A stretch of DNA of 64,000 nucleotides, taken from assembly GCF_014174395.1 (NCBI RefSeq), contig NZ_JABEQD010000001.1, forward strand, positions 124,001 through 188,000, read 5' to 3'. This DNA comes from Gluconacetobacter aggeris. Lineage in GTDB: Bacteria > Pseudomonadota > Alphaproteobacteria > Acetobacterales > Acetobacteraceae. A program made the position numbers and the translations under genes. The notes beneath the pieces are model-generated. The model was not told the origin of the DNA and ran no database searches. It worked only from the letters and a program-made list of their open reading frames with translations. The number at the start of each line of letters is the position of its first letter. Position 1 is the first letter of the stretch. Below, piece by piece: positions 7,826 to 16,531 of this stretch.

Positions 7826-9082
7826 TCAGGATGGCGCGCGCGTTTCGTGCCGTGGCAGGGCGAGCAGGGCGAGCAGGGCGACGAGGGCCGAGGCCAGCCC
7901 GGCTGTCGCGCCGACGGCCAGCGCCCAGCGCGGGCCGAAACTGTTGGCGACCCAGCCGACGATGGGTGCGCCGATCGGTGTGCCGCCGAGGGCCACGCCG
8001 ACGCGCAGAGCCATGACCCGGCCGCGCATTTCGGGCGGGGTGGAAAGCTGCACCAGGCTGTTGCTGGTGTTGGTGACGGTCAGCGCCGCCACGCCGATGA
8101 TGACGAGGGTGGCGGCGAAGGACCAGTAGCCCGGCGCGATGGCGGCCAGCGCGCAGCCGAGCCCGAAGACGCCGGCGCCGGTCAGCAGAGACTCGAAACG
8201 CGGTGCCGTGCGGACGGCGCCGAGAAAGGCGCCTGCCATCGAGCCCAGCGCCATGATGGAGGACAGGACACCATAGCCCCGGGCACCGGCATGAAAGACG
8301 GTGACGGCCATGGTGGAGATGAAGATGGGGAAGTTGAGGCCGAATGTGCCGATCAGGAACAGCATGACCAGGATCGCGCGGAGGTCCGGGCGGCCCCACG
8401 CATAGCGGAACCCCGCGATGAAATTGCCCTTCCTGCGGTGGGCGCGGGCATTGGGGCGCAGGGCGGCGACGCGCAGCGTGGCCAGCGAGATCAGGACCCC
8501 CACGAAGGAGGCCCCGTTGATCAGGAAGGCCCAGCCGGTGCCGGTGGCGGCGATGACCAGCCCCGACACGGCGGGGCCGATCAGGCGGGCGGCGTTGAAC
8601 GAGGTGGAATTGAGCGCCACCGCGTTGTGCAGGTCCCGCTCCCCCACCAGTTCGGCCACGAAGGTCTGGCGGACCGGCGCGTCGAACGCGGCGGCGCAGC
8701 CGAACAGGAAGGCGAAGACGTAGACATGCCAGAGCTGGACGATGCCGCCGACCGTCAGCACGCCCAGCGCCAGGGCGAGGAGGCCCATCGCCGCCTGCGT
8801 GACCATGAGGAGCCGGCGCTGGTTGAAATGATCGGCGGCGAAGCCCGTCCAGGGCAGCAGGAGCATCTGCGGCCCGAACTGAAGGGCCATGACCAGCCCG
8901 ACGGCGGAGGCGTCATGATGCGTCAGCTCGGTCAGGACCAGCCAGTCCTGCGCCGTGCGCTGCACCCAGGTGCCGATATTGGAGACGAAGGCGCCAACGG
9001 CCCAGATCCGGTAATTGACGTTCCGCAGCGACCGGAAGACGCGGGGGATGCGCAGCATGGATGATCTCGCGGGTCGTGTCAT
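7826..9082 (-). CDS. Major facilitator superfamily exporter (EntS-like)
   Basis: A 418-residue MFS transporter with about 12 membrane segments. The N-terminal segment NVNYRIWAVGAFVSNIGTWVQ and the loop WTGFAADHFNQRRLLMVTQ (MFS motif A variant between helices 2 and 3) are typical of the EntS/DHA3 group, which exports siderophores and other small molecules. The tail encodes repeated Ala/Leu units from three near-identical 9-bp repeats. A truncated copy of this 3' end, lacking two of the repeat units, lies at 2821-2914. Upstream is the rplM-rpsI operon on the same strand, but that ends in a strong terminator. Substrate unknown. Confidence 0.88.
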   Translation of the reverse strand: MTRPARSSMLRIPRVFRSLRNVNYRIWAVGAFVSNIGTWVQRTAQDWLVLTELTHHDASAVGLVMALQFGPQMLLLPWTGFAADHFNQRRLLMVTQAAMGLLALALGVLTVGGIVQLWHVYVFAFLFGCAAAFDAPVRQTFVAELVGERDLHNAVALNSTSFNAARLIGPAVSGLVIAATGTGWAFLINGASFVGVLISLATLRVAALRPNARAHRRKGNFIAGFRYAWGRPDLRAILVMLFLIGTFGLNFPIFISTMAVTVFHAGARGYGVLSSIMALGSMAGAFLGAVRTAPRFESLLTGAGVFGLGCALAAIAPGYWSFAATLVIIGVAALTVTNTSNSLVQLSTPPEMRGRVMALRVGVALGGTPIGAPIVGWVANSFGPRWALAVGATAGLASALVALLALLALPRHETRAPS

Positions 9083-9179
9083 GCGACAGGGCGTTGCAGG
9101 ATCATCGTAACCGCGTGGCGGGCGAACCGGCTACCGCCCGCGCGGCGAAAGCTGCCATGCCGACAGACGGTACGGGCAT

Positions 9180-9226
9180 AAAAAAACGGGGGATACCCGG
9201 CCGCATGGGCCGGATATCCCCCGTTT
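9180..9226 (-). terminator. Rho-independent terminator of the rplM-rpsI operon
   Basis: Read on the minus strand, AAACGGGGGAT...ATCCCCCGTTT forms a long GC-rich stem (about 18 bp with a small mismatch) followed immediately by a run of seven T. It lies about 50 bp beyond the rpsI stop and separates the operon from the MFS gene. Confidence 0.85.
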
Positions 9227-9275
9227 GATGCCTGCCGGCCGGGGCGCGTTGCCGCGCCGCCGGCCAGAAGGGCAA

Positions 9276-9776
9276 TCAGCGCTTGCTGAACTGGAAGGAA
9301 CGGCGGGCCTTGGCGCGGCCGTACTTCTTGCGCTCGACAACGCGCGAGTCGCGGGTCAGGAAGCCGGCGGCCTTCAGGATGCCGCGCAGCGTGGGCTCGT
9401 AATGCGTCAGCGCGCGGCTGATGCCGTGACGGACCGCGCCGGCCTGGCCGGACAGACCGCCGCCCGTGACCGTGCAGTAGACGTCGAACTGGTTGTAGCG
9501 GTCGGCCACCAGGAACGGCTGGGTGATCAGCATCCGCAGCACCGGACGGGCGAAATAGGTGCCGACCGGACGGCCGTTGACCGTGATGTCGCCCTTGCCC
9601 GGCTTGATCCACACGCGGGCAACCGCGTCCTTGCGGCGGCCGGTGGCGTAGGAACGGCCCTGCGCGTCGCGCTTGGCTTCGTAGACCGGGGCCTCCTGCG
9701 TGGAGACGACCTGGCCTGCCGCGACGGCACCCTTCAGGTCGGCCAGCGTGCCTGTACGCTCTTGGGTTTCGGACAT
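9276..9776 (-). CDS. rpsI: 30S ribosomal protein S9
   Basis: Ribosomal protein S9 (uS9), which contacts the P-site tRNA through its C-terminal tail. At 166 residues it carries an N-terminal extension of about 35 residues beyond the roughly 130-residue bacterial core. Family motifs are [46 protein letters not shown] and the basic end [17 protein letters not shown], with the terminal SKR that touches tRNA. It starts 4 bp after the rplM stop in the conserved bacterial order rplM-rpsI and is followed by a strong terminator. Confidence 0.98.
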   Translation of the reverse strand: MSETQERTGTLADLKGAVAAGQVVSTQEAPVYEAKRDAQGRSYATGRRKDAVARVWIKPGKGDITVNGRPVGTYFARPVLRMLITQPFLVADRYNQFDVYCTVTGGGLSGQAGAVRHGISRALTHYEPTLRGILKAAGFLTRDSRVVERKKYGRAKARRSFQFSKR

Positions 9777-9780
9777 GGTG

Positions 9781-10263
9781 TCAGGCCCCGATCTTCTGGG
9801 TGTTGAGGGTGTTCTTGCGGTTCAGCGCCGCGACGTCGAGCGTCTTGGGCTGCTGGCCGGCATGCGGATGCTCGGTGCCTGCATAGACATACAGGTGCTT
9901 CATCTGCGCGCGCTGCAGCGGGCCGCGGGTGATCATGCGCTCGACCGCCTTCTCCACCACATGGCCGGGGTTCTTGCCCTCCAGCCGCTGGGTGATGGTG
10001 CGCTGCTTGATGCCACCCGGATAGCCGGTGTGGTAGTGGAACAGCTTCTGGCCGACCTTGTTGCCGGTCAGGCGGATCTTCTCGGCGTTGATCACGACGA
10101 TGTTGTCGCCGCAATCGACGTGCGGGGTGAACTGCGGCTTGTGCTTGCCGCGCAGGCGCTGGGCGATAATGGCGGCGAGACGTCCCAGAACGAGGCCTTC
10201 GGCGTCGATCAGGATCCAGTCTCGCGTCACCTCTGCGGGCTTCAGCGAGAGGGTGGTCTTCAT
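9781..10263 (-). CDS. rplM: 50S ribosomal protein L13
   Basis: Ribosomal protein L13 (uL13), an early-assembly protein of the large subunit; 160 residues, slightly longer than the 142 of Escherichia coli. Characteristic motifs are [61 protein letters not shown] and [20 protein letters not shown]. It is the first gene of the rplM-rpsI operon; the promoter lies between 10264 and about 10400. Confidence 0.98.
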   Translation of the reverse strand: MKTTLSLKPAEVTRDWILIDAEGLVLGRLAAIIAQRLRGKHKPQFTPHVDCGDNIVVINAEKIRLTGNKVGQKLFHYHTGYPGGIKQRTITQRLEGKNPGHVVEKAVERMITRGPLQRAQMKHLYVYAGTEHPHAGQQPKTLDVAALNRKNTLNTQKIGA

Positions 10264-10378
10264 CTGTTTGTGTTCCGTCTGATGATAGGAGCGGTAACGG
10301 GTGGCGCGTTATCCGCGCAGGCGGGCATCGCGTCAAGCCAAAAACGGGTTTTGCGCCGATTTTTCGGGGAACTAGCCG

Positions 10379-10398
10379 TGTGGTATCCACATACCACA
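10379..10398. promoter_or_regulatory. 8-bp inverted repeat upstream of rplM
   Basis: TGTGGTAT and ATACCACA are perfect complements around a 4-base loop, about 115 bp upstream of the rplM start and 80 bp upstream of the divergent membrane-anchored protein gene. It could be an operator or a leader hairpin. No function can be assigned from sequence. Confidence 0.35.
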
Positions 10399-10478
10399 TA
10401 CCGGCCTTCATGCGGAGATTGCCCATCCCCATGGGAATGTTATAGCTGTCGCACCGGCCATAGACGGGTAACCCATAC

Positions 10479-11822
10479 GTGAAAAAGCTGACTTCCGCCC
10501 TTATCCTGCTGCTGATCATCTTGGTCGTGGGAGGGTTGGGCCTGCGGCATCTGGCCCAGAGCCAAATGGAATCAGCGATTGCCGACCTGCGGGCAGCGAT
10601 CGGGCCGGGTGCCAGCTTCACCTATGCCACGGCCGCGCCGCGCATCCTGGCGCGCGGGGCGCGGCTGACGGCCGTGACCTATCGCAACCCGGCGCTGAGC
10701 CTGACGGCCTCGGAAGCGATCGTGGGCCGGGTGACCGGCAATACGATCGATGGCCAGCATATCGGTACCCTGACGCTGCGGCAGGTGCAGATCATGGAGC
10801 CGGGGGCCACGGCCTCGGTCGCGTCGCTGGTGCTGAAGGGGCTGGTGCTGCCCAATACCGGCCCCGACCTGTTCCGCGCCCCGACCCCGCCGCGCCTGGA
10901 CTCGCTGACGCTGGATTCGGCGCAACTGACGGACCTGCATGTGGCGGTGCCGGCCGGGCAGACCGACCTGACCGTTGCCCATGCCACCATCCGCGATTAC
11001 GGGCTGGGCCGGACCTCGCACCTGGATGTCGACACCCTGGCGGTGCAGATCCGCCTGACGCCGACGCGCCGGATCGGGATCGGCCATCTGCGCATCGACG
11101 GGCCGGATTTTGCCGGGCAGATCGCCAGCCTGCTGCAATCGGGACATCTGATCCATACGGTCGGGCGCCGCCGGTTCGACGTGTCGGCGCTGACCATCGA
11201 TACCGCCAGCCCGCTGCTGCGCGTCGGGCATCTGGAGGCCGAGCAGGAGGCGAGCGCCAGCCAGGACGAGCTGGAGACCACGATCACCGACCTGACGGCC
11301 TGGCCCACCCCGCCGCAGGACCAGTCGCTGCTGCGGGTGATCGGCTATGACCATTTTGCCGGCCGTATCCATGCCGTCAGCACCATCCAGCGCCAGGCCG
11401 GGACGATGACGCTGCATCCGCTGGATATCGACGCGCCGGAGATGGGCCACATGACCATCCTGGCCGATCTGGACCAGATCCCGGTCGACGACCCGGCCAA
11501 CATGCCCGAGACGGCGCGGATCGTCTCCGCCACCATCGACTGGCAGGACCGCTCGCTGGCCGGCCATGTGCTGGACGGGCTGGCCCGAGCGCGGCAGGTC
11601 GACGCCGAACCCTACCGCCAGCAGGTGCAGGCCGCGCTGGCGACGTCGCCCGACCCGTCGATGCAGGCGCTGGGCCATTTCCTGGCCCAGCCCGACCAGC
11701 GACTGCGCGTGATGCTGCGGCCGCCCCGGCCGATCAGCGTGCTGATGCTGGGCGTGGCGCTGTCGATGGCCGGCGACCCGTCGACGGCGGGCATGCTGGG
11801 CCTGTCGATCAGCACGCCGTGA
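10479..11822 (+). CDS. Membrane-anchored hypothetical protein, DUF945/AsmA-like
   Basis: A 447-residue protein of unknown function beginning at GTG (KKLTSALILLLIILVVGGLG follows), which is a single N-terminal membrane anchor. The remainder is a long stretch of short beta-strand-like repeats with scattered IDG and DLDQIP motifs, reminiscent of the YdgA (DUF945) or AsmA-type periplasmic proteins that sit between inner and outer membranes. The family link is by architecture only. Its stop overlaps the GTG of the next gene (GTGA), so the two are translationally coupled. Confidence 0.75.
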   Translation: MKKLTSALILLLIILVVGGLGLRHLAQSQMESAIADLRAAIGPGASFTYATAAPRILARGARLTAVTYRNPALSLTASEAIVGRVTGNTIDGQHIGTLTLRQVQIMEPGATASVASLVLKGLVLPNTGPDLFRAPTPPRLDSLTLDSAQLTDLHVAVPAGQTDLTVAHATIRDYGLGRTSHLDVDTLAVQIRLTPTRRIGIGHLRIDGPDFAGQIASLLQSGHLIHTVGRRRFDVSALTIDTASPLLRVGHLEAEQEASASQDELETTITDLTAWPTPPQDQSLLRVIGYDHFAGRIHAVSTIQRQAGTMTLHPLDIDAPEMGHMTILADLDQIPVDDPANMPETARIVSATIDWQDRSLAGHVLDGLARARQVDAEPYRQQVQAALATSPDPSMQALGHFLAQPDQRLRVMLRPPRPISVLMLGVALSMAGDPSTAGMLGLSISTP

Positions 11823-12694
11823 CCCATTCCCCCGCCCCCGGCGATGGGCCGGTCCATGTCATCGGCGCCTCCGGCCGGTCGGGGGTGGCGCTGTGCCGGG
11901 CGCTGCTGGGCCAGGGCGTGCCCGTCATCCCCGTGGTGCGCGACGCCGCGCGCTGGGCGGCCACCGGCCTGCCGGGCGCGCCGGTACTGGCCGACCTGAC
12001 CGGGCCGCCGGAGGCGCTGCGCCGGGCATTGGCCGGGGCGACACGGGTGGCCAGCACCGCGCATGCGCGGCATGTGCCGGCCCTGCTGGCGGCGATGCCG
12101 GAGGAGGCCACGCTGGTCTGCCTGGGCAGCACGCGCAAATTCACCCGCTGGCCCGATGCGCATGGCAACGGCGTGCTGGCCGGCGAGGCCGCGCTGAGGG
12201 AATCGGGGCGGAACGGGGTGATCCTGCACCCCACCATGATCTATGGCGCGCAGGGCGAGAACAATGTCCGCCGGCTGGCGGCATTGCTGCGCCGGCTGCC
12301 GGTCACGCCCCTGCCCGGCGGCGGGCACGCGCTGGTGCAGCCGATCCATCAGGACGACGTGACGCGCAGCGTGCTGGCCGCCTTGGCGCGGCCGTGGGAC
12401 GGGCCGCATGCGCTGGTGATCGCGGGCGGGACCGCGCTGTCCTATCGGGATTTCGCCGCCATGGTGGCGCGCCTGTCGGGCCTGCGCCCGCGGCCGGTGC
12501 TGCCGGTGCCGGCGGCGGCGATGATGGCGGCCGCCTGGGTCACGCGGATGGTGCCGGGCCTGCCGTCCGTGGGCACGGCGGAAATCCGGCGGCTTCTGGA
12601 GGACAAGGCGTTCGAGATCGCGCCGATGGAACGGGAGCTGGGAGTGGTGCCGATCGGGCTGGAAGAGGGGCTGGGCCGGTTGTTCGGGCGCTGA
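11819..12694 (+). CDS. NAD(P)-binding atypical SDR / epimerase-like protein
   Basis: A 291-residue Rossmann-fold protein of the NmrA/epimerase type. The N-terminal nucleotide motif is VHVIGASGRSGVALCRAL (GASGxxG), and YGAQGENNVRRLAALL near residue 142 resembles the substrate-binding region of complex-I assembly-like SDRs. The classical YxxxK catalytic pair is not obvious, so it may bind rather than turn over nucleotide. It begins with GTG overlapping the previous stop by 4 bp, indicating translational coupling with the membrane-anchored protein. Substrate unknown. Confidence 0.8.
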   Translation: MTHSPAPGDGPVHVIGASGRSGVALCRALLGQGVPVIPVVRDAARWAATGLPGAPVLADLTGPPEALRRALAGATRVASTAHARHVPALLAAMPEEATLVCLGSTRKFTRWPDAHGNGVLAGEAALRESGRNGVILHPTMIYGAQGENNVRRLAALLRRLPVTPLPGGGHALVQPIHQDDVTRSVLAALARPWDGPHALVIAGGTALSYRDFAAMVARLSGLRPRPVLPVPAAAMMAAAWVTRMVPGLPSVGTAEIRRLLEDKAFEIAPMERELGVVPIGLEEGLGRLFGR

Positions 12695-12703
12695 TTGGGA
12701 AGG

Positions 12704-12757
12704 CGAGGGCTCTGCCCTCGACCCGCAAGGGGTCGCGGACCCCTTGACCCCGATTCG
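12704..12757. repeat. Dispersed repeat family A, 5' half-module (copy a)
   Basis: Two adjacent hairpins, GAGGGCTCTGCCCTC and AAGGGGTC..GACCCCTT, followed by GACCCCGATTCGT. The same pattern with compensatory changes in the stems recurs at 35531-35586 and as the first half of the full copies at 42164-42279, 54830-54988 and 58451-58565. It sits between the end of the SDR gene and tRNA-His. Confidence 0.75.
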
Positions 12758-12824
12758 TCACATCAGTGATTTTCGAAGATGCTGTTGTTTCCGAGGCTGC
12801 CTTGAGCGCCTGTCAGGAAATCGC

Positions 12825-12901
12825 TGGGGCGAACGACGGGACTCGAACCCGCGACCACCGGTACCACAAACCGGCGCTCTACCAACTGAGCTACGTCCGC
12901 C
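12825..12901 (-). tRNA. tRNA-His (anticodon GTG)
   Basis: A complete cloverleaf on the minus strand. The 7-bp acceptor stem (GCGGACG with CGTTCGC, one G-U pair), the D arm AGCTCAGTTGGTAGAGC, a 5-bp anticodon stem (CCGGT/ACCGG) enclosing TTGTGGT with anticodon GTG, the T arm GCGGGTTCGAGTCCCGT and an encoded CCA end are all present. The genome also encodes G at position -1 opposite discriminator C73, the hallmark of classical histidine tRNA. Confidence 0.97.
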
Positions 12902-12996
12902 ACACAGCGGGCTGTCATGTAGAGAACTGGTTCCGCCCCGTCAATCGTCCAGCATGCACGAAGGCATGAAAAAATCCCCTCCCCGCCGCAGAGGGG

Positions 12997-14169
12997 TCAT
13001 GCGGCGCGCAGATCGGCCAGTCCGGCGCGCAGGCGCGCGACGGCTTCGGTCAGCACCTCTTCGCGCTTGCAGAAGGCGAATCGCACCAGATGGTTCGGCG
13101 CGTCCCCGGTGCTGTAGAAGGCCGAGACCGGGATGGCGGTCACGCGGCAATGCTCGGTCATGGCGCGGCAGAAGGCCATGTCGTCGCCGGCGAAGCCCGT
13201 GGGGCGGATATCGGCCACCACGAAATAGCTGCCGTCGCAGGGCAGGACGTCGAACCCCACGCCGCGCAGCCCGTTGGACAGCAGGTCGCGCTTCGCCCGC
13301 ATATCGGACGCCAGGGTGGCGAAATAGTCGGTGTCCTTGTCCAGCCCCATGGCGACGGCGCGTTGCAGGTTGGGGGGCGTGGTGAAGGTGAGGAGTTGGT
13401 GGGCCTTGGCGATGCAGCCGGCGATCGGGGCCGGGGCGGTGATGTAGCCGACCTTCCACCCGGTCAACGAGAAGCTCTTGCCCGCGCTGCCGATGCGCAC
13501 GCAGCGCGCGCGCATGTCGGGCAGGGTCATCAGCGGCACGTGGCAGGCCCCGAAGGTGAGATGTTCGTAGACCTCGTCGCAGATCGCGTAGACATCGTGG
13601 CGGGCCACCAGCTCGGCGATGAGCGCGCGTTCGTCGGAGGTGAAGACCTTGCCGGTGGGGTTCATCGGCGAATTGAGCAGGATCGCCTTGGTGCGCGGCC
13701 CGAAGGCCGCCTCCAGCTCCGCGCGGGGCAGCGACCAGTCGGGAGGCGTGAGGCGCACCGGGCGGGGGATCGCGCCCAGCGCGCGGATCATCGGCACGTA
13801 AGTATCGTAGAGCGGTTCCAGCACCACGATTTCGTCGCCCGGATCGAGCAGGGCCATCAGCGAGGACGCCAGGGCCTCGGTGGCGCCGGAGGTGACGATC
13901 ACCTCGCTCGCCGGATCGATCGCAAGACCGTAGAATCGGGCGTTCGAGCGGGCCACGGCCTCGCGCAGTTCGGGCACGCCGGTCAGGGGCGGATACTGGT
14001 TGCGGCCGTCGCGCAGGGCGGCGGCGGCGGCCTCGATCAGGTCGGCCGGGCCCTCGGTATCGGGGAAGCCCTGGCCCAGATTGATCGCATCATGCCGCGC
14101 CGCCAGGGCGGACATCACGGTGAAGATGGTCGTCGGCAGGCCGGACAGCATGCTGTTCAACGGTTTCAT
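12997..14169 (-). CDS. Class I/II PLP-dependent aminotransferase
   Basis: A 390-residue fold-type I aminotransferase resembling the methionine/kynurenine aminotransferase branch (YbdL-like). Visible features are NLGQGFPDTEGP near residue 30, YPPLTGVPELREAVA, the Asn motif NSPMNPTGKVF, CDEVYEHLTFG and the PLP lysine in SAGKSFSLTGWKVGYI. The start at 14169 gives the canonical N terminus MKPLNSMLSGLPTTIF. It is divergent from glnB, with 221 bp between. Likely substrates are methionine, glutamine or aromatic amino acids, judged from the family alone. Confidence 0.9.
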   Translation of the reverse strand: MKPLNSMLSGLPTTIFTVMSALAARHDAINLGQGFPDTEGPADLIEAAAAALRDGRNQYPPLTGVPELREAVARSNARFYGLAIDPASEVIVTSGATEALASSLMALLDPGDEIVVLEPLYDTYVPMIRALGAIPRPVRLTPPDWSLPRAELEAAFGPRTKAILLNSPMNPTGKVFTSDERALIAELVARHDVYAICDEVYEHLTFGACHVPLMTLPDMRARCVRIGSAGKSFSLTGWKVGYITAPAPIAGCIAKAHQLLTFTTPPNLQRAVAMGLDKDTDYFATLASDMRAKRDLLSNGLRGVGFDVLPCDGSYFVVADIRPTGFAGDDMAFCRAMTEHCRVTAIPVSAFYSTGDAPNHLVRFAFCKREEVLTEAVARLRAGLADLRAA

Positions 14170-14228
14170 GATCGCTCTTTCCTGGCAGCGGGGCAGCCTT
14201 GCGGTCGCCCGCGGGCAGATGTGCGTAA

Positions 14229-14729
<501 letters not shown>

Positions 14730-14873
14730 CCCCCGGCCACCCATCCCGTCTCCGCCAGGCGCAGGCCGGCGGACGATGGCAGGCCCCGTCATCCTATCGA
14801 CAACGGGCCACTAGTTTCGTAACCGTTCCACTGCCGTGTCATGCGGCACCTTCAGTTCAAGGCAGGTATATCG

Positions 14874-16334
14874 ATGGCGAAGAAAGCCCAGAGTTCAGCT
14901 CCGACCACCCTTCCGTCCCCTTCCGCTGAGGCTGTCGCCAAGGTCTTCAGCCTGATCCAGGAACATTCCGTGGAGCTGGTGGACCTGCGCTTCACCGACC
15001 CGCGCGGCAAGTGGCACCACACCTGCCAGCATGTCTCGACCATCGAGCAGGATACGTTCCGCGATGGTTTCATGTTCGACGGGTCGTCGATCGGCGGCTG
15101 GAAGGCCATCAACGAGAGCGACATGGTCCTGCTGCCCGACCCGACGACGGCGGTGATGGACCCGTTCTCGGCCAAGCCGCAGCTGATCCTGATCTGCGAC
15201 ATCATCGAGCCCTCGACCGGCCAGTTCTATAACCGCGACCCGCGCTCGACCGCCAAGCTGGCCGAGGCCTACCTGAAGTCGACCGGCCTGGGCGACACCG
15301 CCTTCTTCGGTCCGGAAGCCGAGTTCTTCATCTTCGACAACGTCAAGTTCGGCACCGGCCCGAATTTCGGCATCTACCAGCTCGACAGCATCGAAGGCCC
15401 CGGCGCGTCGCTGAAGGATTATCCGGAAGGCAATATGGGCCATCGCCCGGGCGTGAAGGGTGGCTACTTCCCCGTGCCGCCGGTGGACAGCGAGGCCGAC
15501 CTGCGCGCCGAAATGCTGACCACGATGGGCGAGATGGGCCTGCCGATCGAAAAGCACCATCACGAGGTCGCGCAGTCGCAGCACGAGCTGGGGACGAAGT
15601 TCAGCACGCTGGTCGAATCCGCCGACTTCATGCAGATCTACAAATACTGCGTGCACAACGTCGCGCATTCCTACGGCAAGTCCGCGACCTTCATGCCGAA
15701 GCCGATCTATGGCGACAACGGCTCGGGCATGCATGTGCATCAGTCGATCTGGAAGGGCGGCAAGCCCGTCTTCGCCGGCAACGGCTATGCCGACCTGTCG
15801 GACCAGGCGCTGTATTACATCGGCGGCATCATCAAGCATGCCAAGGCGCTGAACGCCTTCACCAACCCCTCGACCAACTCCTACAAGCGCCTGATCCCGG
15901 GCTTCGAGGCGCCGGTGCTGCTGGCCTATTCGGCGCGCAACCGCTCGGCCTCGTGTCGTATCCCCTACGCGACCAGCCCCAAGGCCAAGCGCGTCGAGGT
16001 CCGCTTCCCCGATCCGACCGCCAACCCCTACCTGGCCTTCGCCGCCATGCTGATGGCCGGCCTGGACGGCATCAAGAACAAGATCCATCCCGGCGACGCC
16101 ATGGACAAGGATCTGTACGACCTGCCGCCCGACGAGCTGAAGCAGATCCCGACCGTCTGCGGATCGCTGCGCGAGGCGCTGGAGGCCCTGTCGGCCGACC
16201 ATGAGTTCCTGCTGGCCGGCGGCGTGTTCACCAAGGACCAGATCGAGAGCTATGTCGACCTGAAGTGGCAGGAAGTGTTCACGTTCGAGCACACGCCGCA
16301 TCCGGCCGAGTTCGAGATGTACTACTCCGTCTGA
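14874..16334 (+). CDS. glnA: Glutamine synthetase, type I
   Basis: Cytosolic type I glutamine synthetase (486 residues) condensing ammonia with glutamate using ATP. An N-terminal extension of roughly 15 residues precedes the usual start region ([30 protein letters not shown]). Family motifs are [20 protein letters not shown], the ATP-binding segment [25 protein letters not shown] and the adenylylation region with Tyr in [14 protein letters not shown]. The start at 14874 gives MAKKAQSS; an upstream in-frame ATG at 14841 is less likely. A strong terminator follows, so glnBA ends here. Confidence 0.97.
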   Translation: MAKKAQSSAPTTLPSPSAEAVAKVFSLIQEHSVELVDLRFTDPRGKWHHTCQHVSTIEQDTFRDGFMFDGSSIGGWKAINESDMVLLPDPTTAVMDPFSAKPQLILICDIIEPSTGQFYNRDPRSTAKLAEAYLKSTGLGDTAFFGPEAEFFIFDNVKFGTGPNFGIYQLDSIEGPGASLKDYPEGNMGHRPGVKGGYFPVPPVDSEADLRAEMLTTMGEMGLPIEKHHHEVAQSQHELGTKFSTLVESADFMQIYKYCVHNVAHSYGKSATFMPKPIYGDNGSGMHVHQSIWKGGKPVFAGNGYADLSDQALYYIGGIIKHAKALNAFTNPSTNSYKRLIPGFEAPVLLAYSARNRSASCRIPYATSPKAKRVEVRFPDPTANPYLAFAAMLMAGLDGIKNKIHPGDAMDKDLYDLPPDELKQIPTVCGSLREALEALSADHEFLLAGGVFTKDQIESYVDLKWQEVFTFEHTPHPAEFEMYYSV

Positions 16335-16357
16335 TCCCGTTCGGGATTGGAGAAAGG

Positions 16358-16394
16358 GGGCGCCGGGACCGTGAGGGGCCGGCGCCCTTTTTTT
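16358..16394 (+). terminator. Rho-independent terminator of glnA
   Basis: GGGCGCCGG and CCGGCGCCC form a perfect 9-bp GC-rich stem with a 12-base loop, followed by seven T. It lies 24 bp past the glnA stop codon. Confidence 0.9.
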
Positions 16395-16407
16395 GTGCCG
16401 GCGTTCT

Positions 16408-16528
16408 GTTCTTTTTTGAAAAAAAGAACCAAAAAACTTCTGATCTGTTTGGGAGCCTTGTGCTTGCCTGTTGCGAGACTACCGACCGAATAAAAGTCTT
16501 TTTGCTTCTTTTTCTTCAGAAAAAGAAG
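16408..16528. repeat. Dispersed repeat family C, copy 1
   Basis: An element of 121 bp bounded by two AT-rich hairpins: GTTCTTTTTT with AAAAAAGAAC at the left and CTTCTTTTTC with GAAAAAGAAG at the right, with a conserved middle containing GCCTTGTGCT and AATAAAAGTCTTTTTG. A near-identical 122-bp copy occurs in opposite orientation at 44719-44840. It lies between convergent glnA and the ClC gene; the ClC stop is 4 bp from its right edge. Confidence 0.85.
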
Positions 16529-16531
16529 ATC

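Noticed and set aside
14178-14200. Possible sigma-54 promoter upstream of glnB (TGGCAG...GC)
   Set aside because: Only the GG and GC cores match at the right distance; the rest of the consensus is absent and such matches are common in this composition.
14895-16301. A 468-codon open frame opposite glnA
   Set aside because: Shadow of glutamine synthetase; composition dominated by Arg, Gly, His and Gln.
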